Part shown: positions 11,101-22,008 of the stretch, one piece after another
Layout of the letters: every line of letters begins with the position of its first letter
Position numbering within the stretch: the stretch's first letter is position 1
Source of the DNA: Spirogloea muscicola
Taxonomy: Eukaryota > Streptophyta > Zygnematophyceae > Spirogloeales > Spirogloeaceae
Reading direction: 5' to 3'
DNA length: 34,731 bases
Assembly (NCBI GenBank): GCA_009602725.1
Contig: WELB01000371.1
Span: 44,514-79,244 of the forward strand
Position numbers and translations under genes: made by a program
The notes under the pieces: generated by a model
What the model saw: the letters and a program-made list of their open reading frames with translations, nothing else
What the model was told of the DNA's origin: nothing
Database searches by the model: none

Positions 11101-14100
11101 CTTTGCTGCAATAACGACTGACTGTTGGTGTCCAAGGTGGACTACAAGCAATACCTGCTGGAATGTGGTGGCGCTGTTGAGGCTAAGGTAGCTCCCCTTG
11201 CAGAGGCGGTGACCGCACAAACACACAGCCTGCTTGTATTCCTCCTGGCTCTGGAAGGGGGCCAGTCACACAGCACAGCAGCATTTGCCCACATCAGTAA
11301 GGGCAGGAGCTGCATCACTGAGGTACACAGTCTTCTTGCCAGCATGGGTGCTTCAAGCTTCACTGCTTATAATTTGCTAATCAGTGTACACCTAACATGA
11401 TCATCACTACCAGGCTCTGCCGCTGTGCAGTATCCCCTCAATGTCTACACAATCGCAACTGGAAATAGAATCTGTGAGATACCTCAGTGACAGAGTTGTA
11501 GTCAAAGGTGAGCTCCTCGCCAGGCAGTATCTGCCGAAGCGTGTAGACACCAATCATGTACTTCCCATCAACGGCCGTCACCCTGCTCAAACGACAATTC
11601 CCAGTCAGAGAACCATGTCGGGGAGCTTGATACGCAATTCAGCAGCATGGCTGAGAGCTGCCAGCACCATGAAGCTCTCACTTTAGACGGGTTCTCACTC
11701 AATAATGCAAATTCATAGATGGCATACAGCAAGATAAGCGCGTGGGCTATTGACCAGCCTTCACTGTCTGGCCACCTACTTGGCTTCGCAATTGGGTCTG
11801 CATGAGTGGCATAGGCGGCTGGCGAAGTTGGCTCTGTGCATGGCGTCGACGATGAGCACATCGTAGCCGGCGGCATCAGCCTGAAGCAGCGCAGACACGA
11901 AGCTCAGCCAATGTCATTGCCATCAAGCATGCATGTTCTCATTACTGACTCAAATCCCAAGCAATTATGCAAAGGTCTAGAATGAGGTGGACAAAAAAGG
12001 GGGCTGTGCATCGCAATCTCAGCAATACGGATGCAACATTATAAACCAAAGAAGAGAAACACAAGCTTCTACTTCACTCAGCAAGTGAACCTTGGGGCGC
12101 TCAAGGTAGATATTGTAGAACTCCGTAACAGACTCCTTCTTCTGAATGAAGCGTATGCCATCTTGCTTCTCAAACCACCGCCAGGGCGGGTACACCTGCA
12201 CATACAAACCATCTCAGAATAGGCTATGCACCTGCTCATGTACCATTGGCTAACCTCGAGCCCATGTAACAAGAAAACCCATACCTTCAGCTATAAGCAA
12301 GCAGCTCATCACCAGCCAAATGCATGATCTAAACCAGCTTAAGCAAGCGCAAAGGCATCCTAGGACCTCAGCTCACCAGACATGAAGCAACTTGGGCACC
12401 AGCATGATGCACAAGTACATGCTCAAAAGAAGACGGCTGACCTCGCCAAAGAACTCCACAACAAAGTCGTCGCGAGTGAAGCCATCGGAGGAGTCGCAGA
12501 TGACGCCCAAGCCCTTCCGGTACGCATTGTACTTATCTTTTGGCCGGGCCCGCATGTTGGCCAGGAGGAGCGACGTGAAGGTGCCGAGGTGGCTGTCCCC
12601 TTTTACCTCAGCCTTTTTGATGACCCGCTCCATGACACGGTCGAGCGGCAGCTCCATGGGCGCCTTCAGCTCTCCTCCAAATATCTGTGCCTCCTTGTTT
12701 AGAGCGAGTAGAAGTGTCTGCAGGAGCATGAAGAAGCTCAAGGGCATGTTAAAGTAGGAGTAACTTATGACCTGTTATTAACTTAAGTAAGGATTTAATA
12801 TGACCTGTAACTACTATGCTGACAGAAGTAACTTCCCCAGGTCTAAGATTCCAGGGCTCAAGCCATGATTGCCTCAAGGTGAGGGCCTAAGGACCAGGAG
12901 AAGGCTGCCCTGGACTTTACATTGTGATTTCGCATTAGTGAACCTGTGATGCAGGATCAAGTAATTCACACACACTGCTTGAGGGCACCTACAATAGCAG
13001 CTTACAGACCATATGCAGACAGCAGCTTAACATTTCTTTAGGCTTTGCCATAATGAAGAGAAAATGTAACCTCCTCCATAAAAGCGTGTTGATCATCCGG
13101 CTCCAAGAAGCCCATATGATTGCTCGGCATGGTGTCCAGGAGGAGATTATGAGTGAAGGGGTCAATGCCATACACCTCCTGCTCCAGAACCTCCTTGCCA
13201 AGGACCTTACGCGGCTTCGGCTCTTTCAAGTTGGGAAAGTCGAGATGACAGTACTGCTCAGCATTTGCCTGACAACACAATTTCGAAGCAGTGGTTACAT
13301 TTTAGAGATTCTTCATCAAAGGGCCTGAGGCCACCAAGTCACATCTCATGACTAGCTAAAGGACCATGTTAGCTGCACTAGCTCTATCCTGCTCATCTGC
13401 ACAAACCCATCCAATGTGGAGTCAAAGCCAGGCAACACCACTAAAATGACTGCTGATCCAATATCAACTACTACCCAAAGTGATGCAGTCACATTAGCAC
13501 AACCATGGACAAACTTCCCGTACTCAAAAGTCTGCGCGGTAAAGAAGCACAGACATACAACTCAAATAGAGATCAATTCCTTGACGAGCTCGGCGTGTGT
13601 ACATTAGCAAGCAATTACCAACATCATCTTGCTTTCAGTACTACAAGCATGACCTGGCATGAGCCCTGAGAAATAAAGCTCACCTGAGGATGACTTGAGT
13701 CCGTGTAAGTCTCCGGAAGGTGCACAACCATCTTCTGTCGAACTTCCTCCTCCTCTTCCACAATGACGTACTCATCAATGACCTGTCAATGGAGCAAGAC
13801 TGCCATGAGCCAATTGACTATGACCTTGCAAGATTACCACATGGCACTCCTGAGCAAATTGCCCCATTCGTTCACAGCCAAAGGAATGAAGACTTATGCT
13901 GCCAAAATATGGGGTTGAGAAAGCATGCACTCGTGGTTCCACTTAACAATTGGGTACCTGCTTTAGAACCTTCAGGAGCAATTACTCAAGGCTTACCTCG
14001 TATTTTCTGGTGATGGGCGGCACCATTGCCTTGCTGTTCATGCTGTTGCCCCAGGCCTTGCGCTTCTGGCGCTCCTCGGCACTAATGCCCATCTCCGCGC

Positions 14101-17100
14101 ACCGCTTCTTCCACTCTTCCTCCTCCTTTTCTTCTATCTTCTTGGCCTTCTCCTTCTCCCTTCTCTCCACCTCCGCTGGCTCTGTGAGGAACTCTGTGAA
14201 ATCCTGCTCACATACTTGCATTGTGTGTCAGTCTAAGATCAATATGGCCTCTTGACTATCCAAGCCAGACACACAAGACAGATAGACACAAGAAGATAGA
14301 CAGATAGACACATCTTCATTGGGCACAGTGAAGACTGTTGCAAAGCCAAGCAATTATGCATCTACTCTTTGTTTTCATCAGCAAAAGGCCTTCCAAAAGC
14401 AAGACATTTAAAGGACAGAGCAGCCCAAGCAGCAATGCATTGCCGCAAGGCCAACCCAGCAGGGTTTAGTTGCACAGAACAATTACAGACAATCAGCTTA
14501 GAAGATTCTCACATCATCATCAGTCTCGGACCCTGAGCTCTCGTCCTCGTCCTCCGACTCTGACCAGGGATTCCTCTCCACGACTGTCTGCCTTTCACGC
14601 GCGATGCCCTTTCTCCTTGCAACATCATCCTCTCCGCTATCGTCAACGCTGCCCTCTTCCTCTTCGGAGGAGCTATTCTCGTCCCTTCTCCTCTTTCTAC
14701 CTGGCTTTGTCAGCACCCCTTCCTCCACCTTCCGCCGTCTCCCCGAAGACTTCCTCAAGGGCTTGGCTTTGATGAGCACGCTCTTTGTCCTGATGGCACC
14801 GCCAACAGAAGTTACTCTGATTTGTCAGTACATCCTGATCACCATGGAATCAGAGTATCTGATAGAGGACCACCCCAGACGCCGCAGCTTCGGTAACCTT
14901 GTGCCCACCTGCTTAGATCTGGTTGTATAGCCTTCGTAAATGCAGCATTCAGTCGGTGATTCTCTTTGAAGAGCTCTGTTGCATGGTTGTACAAGGGGCT
15001 CTTCGTGCCCAGATTCATCTCGCACCTGTGGTCCAAGATAAAGAGCCGCACTTATATATATATCATAGACAGAACAATGCAGAACCTTCGATGCATGTTA
15101 ACTGTGGGTCTAACATGCACTGCAGCTGTCACAAGTATTGCAGCTTTGAATCACGCTCTTGGATGGGCTTTATGGGGACATACTGCCAGACATTGCGGCA
15201 CATGCGGCTGATATCTGAGAAGAATTCATCCGCGGCCTTGGCTCCTCCGGAGTACACGCCCTGACGGAGCCGCTTCTCAATCAGAGAGAGGTCCATAGGC
15301 ACCTTGATCTTCGCTGAGTACTTGGGGCAGACATCATCCGTCATCGGCTGCGTGAAGATGCGCCTCTTGTCCATAGCGACCAACTTCCGGAGCGCGCTGT
15401 CCAGCTCCCTCTCTACCAGTGTAACTTTCTCGCTCTTGTTGCTTGTTGGCTTCTCGGCGCTCCCCCGTTTGCTCCCCACCTTAGCTTTGCTACTGGGATG
15501 ACCGAGATTGTTTGATCTTGACCAACCTGCACCATTTGCGAGCCTGGCTCTGCCAACTCCACCTGACTGCAAAGTGCTGCCGGGCATGGACTTCTGCAGT
15601 CCACCTGACGCCCTGTCCAGCGCATTCCCAGAAAGGTTCCTCACCACAGCACCATTCTGGTAGAAGTCATGATTCAGGTTGTCAGAACTGGGTACTGCCT
15701 TCACGTGCTTCATGGTGGCAACATTCCGCGACTTCTTCCCGCTGTCTGCAGAGAGCCCGGCAATCTTTCCATTCCTTACTCCCAGCTTCATCCCCTCATC
15801 TATGAAGCAAATTTCTGGGTGCAAGTGAGGAAGATCTCGGAGGTGAGCGCAGCCTGTGATGTCAAGCTCACTGATGGAAGGACAGGTCTGCAGGAGGCTT
15901 TCTACAGACTTCATGGAGAGCTGCGTGCACTCCTTCAAGCACGCCCTCTGTAGGCCCCTAGGTTTCAACGCCTGGCACAAAGGCGAGCAGACAGCATGGG
16001 GCTGGTGAGTGCAAATAAGAAAACGATGCAGTGCAATTTGAGAGAGAGACAGCGAGCTGGCCACTACATTTGACAGTCTGTCAGCTCTTCACTACATACA
16101 ATGACAAGTTCCTGTGAAAAGCATCGAAGGACATTCTTCACCACATACAAGGACAATCTACCGAGAAAAGCATGAAGAACAAAGGATGTCAGCTGATCAA
16201 ACCTGCAAGGAGGCCAGCGCTTCACTCTGAGAGTTGGCGCCAACATCTGAGAGGTCCGCCCTCCTTAGCTCCTGTATGAAGTGGGTCACTGCCAAGCGCC
16301 AGGCCTTGCAGGTAGCCGAGGCCCTGACGAGGCTCCGCAGCTTGCCGCGCAGGCAGGCAAGGACCTGGACCAGCGCCGACGACGGCAGCTCCGCCCAGCC
16401 CTGGCCAGCCCCGCATTGGTCACGTTGGCTATCAGCCCTGGGCTTCAGACAGTGGTCCACTTCAGCAAGGTCCGGCATGGCGCCCAGGAGCCGCGCCTTT
16501 ATCGGCCTGCAATGGCCGCCCGCTGAACGCTGCCGTGCATCGCAATCAATGCGCCTGGCAACAGCGTTCAGGACGTCTGTGTCCTCCTCGCTCACTCTCG
16601 CCTGAGTGTCCGTAACATTTGGCAATGACAGGGTGCCTCCCCAAGTGCCCCCCTTGTCCTCATCAGAGTCTGTGTCGAGTGTGCTCAACATGCGTCTCTG
16701 GAGTCTGTGACCGTCGTGGCTCGTCGAATGCGGAGCCACCTTTCCTGGCCCTGGAGATTGTGGCACCGAGCTGCGAAGCTGGGATGTGGACTCAGCGCCT
16801 ACTACCTCACTATTGCTTCGAACATCAGAACCTGCCAAGGAGTGCACAGTGAAGATAGTCAGTGAATTTTCGCTTACTGCTCGAACCTTCAGTTCTGGAG
16901 TAGAGGAACTTAAAGGTTTGCAAGTCAGGACATAAAATGAGGCTACACTACACTACACTTGGCAGTCAAGGCACTGCATGTAAGGAGAGTAAATTGGAGA
17001 TAGACACACTCAGCAAAATCTGCTGAAAGATGAAGCCATGGTCTACTGCAAATTAGTATGCCATCAGTTGCACCAACTTAATGTGGCATTCTGAGCAAAT

Positions 17101-20100
17101 AGTGGCCTCTAACTTAATGTGGCATTCTGAGCAAATAGTGGCCTCTAAATAGTGGCCTCCAAATCAAGGCAGCCAGAGAGCCAGCTGCTCCCAAATATTG
17201 ATGACTTACCATCAAGTGACCTCGACCCGTCTGGCTTGACCATGGTTGCAGGGCCATTCTCAACAATGGCTGCCGAAACTGGGGACAGCGTGACACAGTC
17301 CCTCCCATCTGGTAGCCACCTCGACACTGGATCCGGTGTCCGGCCGTTCACCTGCCCAGAGCTCCCGAGCAGATCGCTCAGGGCGTCCTTGAGGGCCGGC
17401 GCCAGGACCTTGGTGCGATACGCCGACACAACGCTCTCGGGAAGCTTCCGGCAAATGTGCGCAGGAGAGCCCAGCGCAGCGCTTGGCTCTGCCCTGCGGC
17501 GGTGCCCACTGTATGGCTCCGCCTTGTTGCCGCTCTTCTGCCCTTGGTCGGTAGCAACCCTCGAGAGCGGCAAGCCGCTGTGCTCGGGTAGGCAGGCCCG
17601 CTGCTCCGCGGAGGCCGCTGACTGCTGGCTGTCCTCTCTCATGTCTGCGCTGCTCTGCAGCTCTTTCAGAACAGCCTCCTTGACGTCCCCCCAGCTCTGT
17701 GAGCCTGGCGAAGGCGCCAGCGCCCCATCCGATGGTGCTCTACCAGTGCCAGGAGAGGGGCGTGACAGCAGCGGCGAGGACCCCTCTTGCGATCCCCGGC
17801 AGCCATCTGCAGGCTCCGCCGGCACGGGCGGCGGCGCTTGGAGCAACTGGCTCTCTGGCAGCGGGCTGCCAAGCACAGCGGCCTTGTCGCCAGCGTCCTC
17901 CCTCAAAAGCCTCGCCGCCACCGCCAGCGCCTGCCTCTTGAGGACCTCCACATTGCGGCGGGCCAGCGGCAGGATCTCCATCCGGCCTCCTCCCTCTTCC
18001 GCCCTCCTCGATACGGGCCTGCTGCCAGCCCGCCGGGGGACGCTGGCCGGCTTTACGCCGCCACCGCCGCTGGTCGTCCTGGCCCTGGCTCCAGCCTGCA
18101 CGCTGGCTGCTGCCAAAGGCGACCGCACCCGCGAACCCGCCTTCACCGACAAGCCCTGCTGCTTTGCTGTCTCGCCGCTGCTGCCACCGCTGCCAGTTGG
18201 CGGCTTGATGGCCACTGGGAATCCCCTCCCCTTGCTGGGAGTCACTGCTCTTGGTGTGGAGCCCTGCGAGCGGGGCGTGCCGCCCTGCTCCAGCGACGGC
18301 GAGGACACCTCGCCTGCTCCTGGCGGCCAAACTCTCACTGACAGGCCGTGTGATGTGGCCGCCTCTAGCAGCGAGCTCCCGCTGGCTGCTTCAGCAGCCT
18401 TGCAGGCCCAGTCAGGCAGCGCCAGCAGCGCACCTGCCGCCGGCACCGCAGACCTGGCTGCTGTCAGCGGCGGTCGAGGATCGAATGCCCCGCCACTACG
18501 CTCGAGGCACAGCGGTCGGCCGCCGTTGACGACGCGCTTGACGCCCTCCGCTGGCACTCCGGCGACCTGCTCAGTGGTCTCCCAGCACCAATCCCCGCCC
18601 CGGAGCGGCCACAGGCCCGCCACATTGCAGCCCCGTGACAAAGCGCCGCCATTGCCAACCACGGCAACCTCCTGGGAAGAAGCTTCCTCGTTGCACCAAG
18701 CAGGCATCCTGCTGCCTCGTCCGCTCTCTACCTTGCTGAGGTCATCCTCCTTCATCGACTTACCAGCAGGCGATGTGGCCTCCAAACCCAGTCCTGTAAC
18801 TGGTGCTGCCGCAGCAGCTGTTGGCCCAGGCTTGCTGCTGAGGTTTGGATACTGCCACTGCTCTAGGAAGCCCAGGGGCCCTCTGTGGCTCCTCGGCCAC
18901 TCTGCATCAGCCAAGAACGTGGTATCTGCATGAGAGCCTGCAAAAACCCTCGTCCCCTATACTAAAAGTATTCTCAGTCCTTTCAGTCCTCGTCCCACAA
19001 AAGCTAAACCCTAGAACTTCACAACAACAATGTTAGCAGCACTATACTTAAGCCCCCCGCTGGTCGTGCCCAATGCAAGTCAGCATCAAGAGAGCGGCAC
19101 AGCTTGGCTCTAAAACCTGGTGCGCCTTGTGTCGTGTATGCCAACCTCTGTTAGCAGGCTGTCACATCAGTGTGGCTGAGAAGCCCTCTGTAAAACCCAG
19201 ACAAACCTAGAAATTCACCATGTTGGACAGTGACCTGCAACCTCATTGTGATCATTACCAATGCGCAAAGCGCGACCACCTCACCTTCCGAGGCCCATTC
19301 AACGTCAGAGTCCTCGGCAGCACGGCGCGATGCAGACCGCAGCGCCTCTGCTCGAGGGAGACCAAGGAAGCCGGAGTCAATGGTTCTGTGACATGCTGTT
19401 ATAGATGGCCAGTCATCAATGCAATTATAAGGTCCACACTCAGCGTCATTGCAGCAGAACTCTCACCAGTGACGACCTCTTTCTCATGGCCCTCCGCGCG
19501 TCGGAAGCCCTGCATGAGCTGCTCCACGCGTCGGTCAATTGCCGCCAAGCCCTGGTCGACCTCCTCCTCCTCCTTGCCACCAGCCTCTTGACTATCTCTG
19601 CCGCCACCTTCCCTGCTCCCACTCTCCTCCGTTGCATCGCTGAAGCCGCAATCGCTCAGTGCCGGCCCTGAAGCTCCGTCTTGGTCGGCCAACGGGACAC
19701 TGACGCGATCTCCATTCGCCTCAAGGACCTCTGGGCGGGCAGCGGCAATTGGAAGAGGAGGAGCTAGCGCCGCCAGGAACGCCGCGCTGCTGGCGCCAGA
19801 CCGCGGGGAAGGTGGCGGCAGCGGTGGAGACGGCGGCAGCTGCGACCATGGCAAGGGCGGTGGCGGCGGTGACTGCGCGTGCTCGAGTGTGAGCCACACG
19901 TTGCTGCCGCCGCGGCAGACCAGGTGGTCGAGCGGCAGCAGGCCCTGGGCGAGCCAGCGCTTGAGCTGCACCAGCGGGAACGGGCCATGGAGCCCGCCGT
20001 CACGACCGTTGTAGAACCACCCGAGGCTGCCTTCTTCGCCGCTGCCACGTTCGTTGCCGCGGTCGTGGGGGCCCACCAAAGCAGGGCGCTCGTCCGCCAT

Positions 20101-20689
20101 CGCGGAGGCAGCGGCCGCGAAGCTCCCCACGGGATGCCACCCCAGATCGCTCGCCGTTTCCAACGGCACAGCCAGCGTGTCCTGGTTGCGGTTGCGCGGG
20201 CTGCTGATGGCGGCGTGCCAAGGCCCTCGCTCGAGCCTGGCTGAGGCACTCCGCGGCGCCTCCCCCGCGACCGGCTCGTCGCCCCAGCTGGCATACCTCC
20301 CAGCGCCAGAGGCAAGGTCGTCTGGATGGCGCTTGTCCCTCCCGCCTCGGTCGCCGTAAACGCCTCGGTCGCCGTTAACGGGGCCGCAGCGACGGCCCTC
20401 GCCACCGCCGTGCTTCCAGGCCGCGGCCTCGTCTGGCTCCCAGCGACTCTCTGTGCCATTGCCGCCCGCGCTGCCTCGCAGCAGCCACTGGCGCTCGCCG
20501 CCGCCAGCGCCAGCGGCGGCCCTGTCCCAGGCCTGCGGCGTGGCGGCGGCGTGGCGAGGCGCCGGCTCCTGGCAATTGGCCGCGACGTGGCCGGGGGCGC
20601 CGCAGCGGAAGCACTCGGCGGCGGGGCAGTAGCGCGCATAGTGGCCTGGCCGCCGGCAGCGCTTGCAGAGCACGCTGAGCGGCGCCGGC
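8161..20689 (-). CDS. ATXR3: ATXR3/SDG2-type SET-domain histone H3K4 methyltransferase (N-terminus in gap)
   Basis: Predicted nuclear enzyme that methylates histone H3 lysine 4. Exons in transcript order: >20689-19467, 19395-19285, 18925-17210, 16831-16203, 15971-15184, 15025-14909, 14789-14513, 14203-13997, 13782-13684, 13268-13071, 12717-12442, 12195-12091, 11880-11780, 11582-11483, 11250-11155, 10888-10718, 10479-10294, 9923-9661, 9502-9394, 9121-8816, 8343-8161. Every junction is in phase; about 2,420 residues are visible, near the ~2,340 of Arabidopsis ATXR3 as I recall it. Domains: two CCHC knuckles (20667-20572), GYF (20026-19870), disordered linker, F-box/LRR-like (16360-15850), bromodomain-like (15425-14930), acidic/basic linker, SET (about 12530-11483) with RLCHSCRPNCEAK and GEELTFDYNS, post-SET CLCGHRLCKGSYL, then the long ATXR3-specific tail ending LRDRPVKFVGPYDS. 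VPPITRKYE, EQEVYGIDPFTHNLLLD and VYPPWRWFEKQDGI identify the subfamily. I think one gene is far more likely than several. Confidence 0.93.
10057..10143. repeat. Two-copy tandem repeat, 45-bp period, in an ATXR3 intron
   Basis: Units at about 10057-10100 and 10102-10143 share tctccacttgca, ttgtgatgagaatct and atatgcac with a few differences. It lies wholly in the intron between exons 10479-10294 and 9923-9661. Confidence 0.85.
17075..17160. repeat. 36-bp tandem repeat, two full copies plus a partial third, in an ATXR3 intron
   Basis: Two identical 36-base units at 17075-17110 and 17111-17146 (beginning aacttaatgtggcattct), followed by a 14-base partial copy. It lies about 50 bases downstream, in transcript direction, of the donor of the largest ATXR3 exon. 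Confidence 0.9.
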
Positions 20690-21475
20690 NNNNNNNNNNN
20701 NNNNNNNNNNNNNNNNNNNNNNNNNNNNNNNNNNNNNNNNNNNNNNNNNNNNNNNNNNNNNNNNNNNNNNNNNNNNNNNNNNNNNNNNNNNNNNNNNNNN
20801 NNNNNNNNNNNNNNNNNNNNNNNNNNNNNNNNNNNNNNNNNNNNNNNNNNNNNNNNNNNNNNNNNNNNNNNNNNNNNNNNNNNNNNNNNNNNNNNNNNNN
20901 NNNNNNNNNNNNNNNNNNNNNNNNNNNNNNNNNNNNNNNNNNNNNNNNNNNNNNNNNNNNNNNNNNNNNNNNNNNNNNNNNNNNNNNNNNNNNNNNNNNN
21001 NNNNNNNNNNNNNNNNNNNNNNNNNNNNNNNNNNNNNNNNNNNNNNNNNNNNNNNNNNNNNNNNNNNNNNNNNNNNNNNNNNNNNNNNNNNNNNNNNNNN
21101 NNNNNNNNNNNNNNNNNNNNNNNNNNNNNNNNNNNNNNNNNNNNNNNNNNNNNNNNNNNNNNNNNNNNNNNNNNNNNNNNNNNNNNNNNNNNNNNNNNNN
21201 NNNNNNNNNNNNNNNNNNNNNNNNNNNNNNNNNNNNNNNNNNNNNNNNNNNNNNNNNNNNNNNNNNNNNNNNNNNNNNNNNNNNNNNNNNNNNNNNNNNN
21301 NNNNNNNNNNNNNNNNNNNNNNNNNNNNNNNNNNNNNNNNNNNNNNNNNNNNNNNNNNNNNNNNNNNNNNNNNNNNNNNNNNNNNNNNNNNNNNNNNNNN
21401 NNNNNNNNNNNNNNNNNNNNNNNNNNNNNNNNNNNNNNNNNNNNNNNNNNNNNNNNNNNNNNNNNNNNNNNNNNN
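20690..21475. other. Assembly gap (786 N)
   Basis: Unresolved bases. They interrupt the first visible ATXR3 exon just upstream of its zinc knuckles, so that gene's start codon and possibly further exons are missing. Confidence 0.99.
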
Positions 21476-21644
<169 letters not shown>

Positions 21645-21660
21645 TCGTCTATTGTCTCGG

Positions 21661-22008
21661 CTAGGCGATCGCTGATCCCCGCGCCCGCCGCCGCCGCGGC
21701 CGCAGGCTGGCCTTGCCCATCGTTGGGACGTGCGTCCTGCAGGTCCTCACCCGCCCTCCCTCCCTGCCCCGCTCCTCCCGCTCCCGGCGACCACGCCGCT
21801 GATGCCGTGCATCTCCTCTGCCGGCGGCGGCTGAGGCGGCGGCGGCGGCGGCGGGGCGGCGCGGCCAGCTAGCCCACCACCGAGGGCGCAGGTCGCGCTG
21901 CGCTCGGCCCAGCCCGTCGCCGTAGCTGAGCTCGAGCTTCAGCCGCCATGGGCTGTCGAGGAGCACCTCGAAGTGCCCCAAGACTGTGATGACAGTCGCA
22001 CCTGCCAC
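21661..22008 (-). other. Unassigned open frame, possible upstream exon
   Basis: The first ~48 codons from 22008 downward have GC-ending codons like the window's real exons and read as a plausible protein segment (GHFEVLLDSPWRLKLELSYG); the rest is Arg/Ala/Glu-rich low complexity. A strong donor-like GGTGAGG lies on the minus strand near 21750. It could be a first exon of the ATXR3-like gene, an exon of another gene, or chance. I recognise no family. Confidence 0.25.

Noticed and set aside
14269-14312. GATA/GACA-rich short repeats
   Set aside because: A simple, imperfect microsatellite in an intron with no further structure.
17152-18933. 593-codon plus-strand open frame
   Set aside because: It lies opposite the large ATXR3 exon (17210-18925), whose minus-strand frame links in phase to flanking exons and matches family features. 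The plus frame is an antisense shadow of GC-rich coding DNA.
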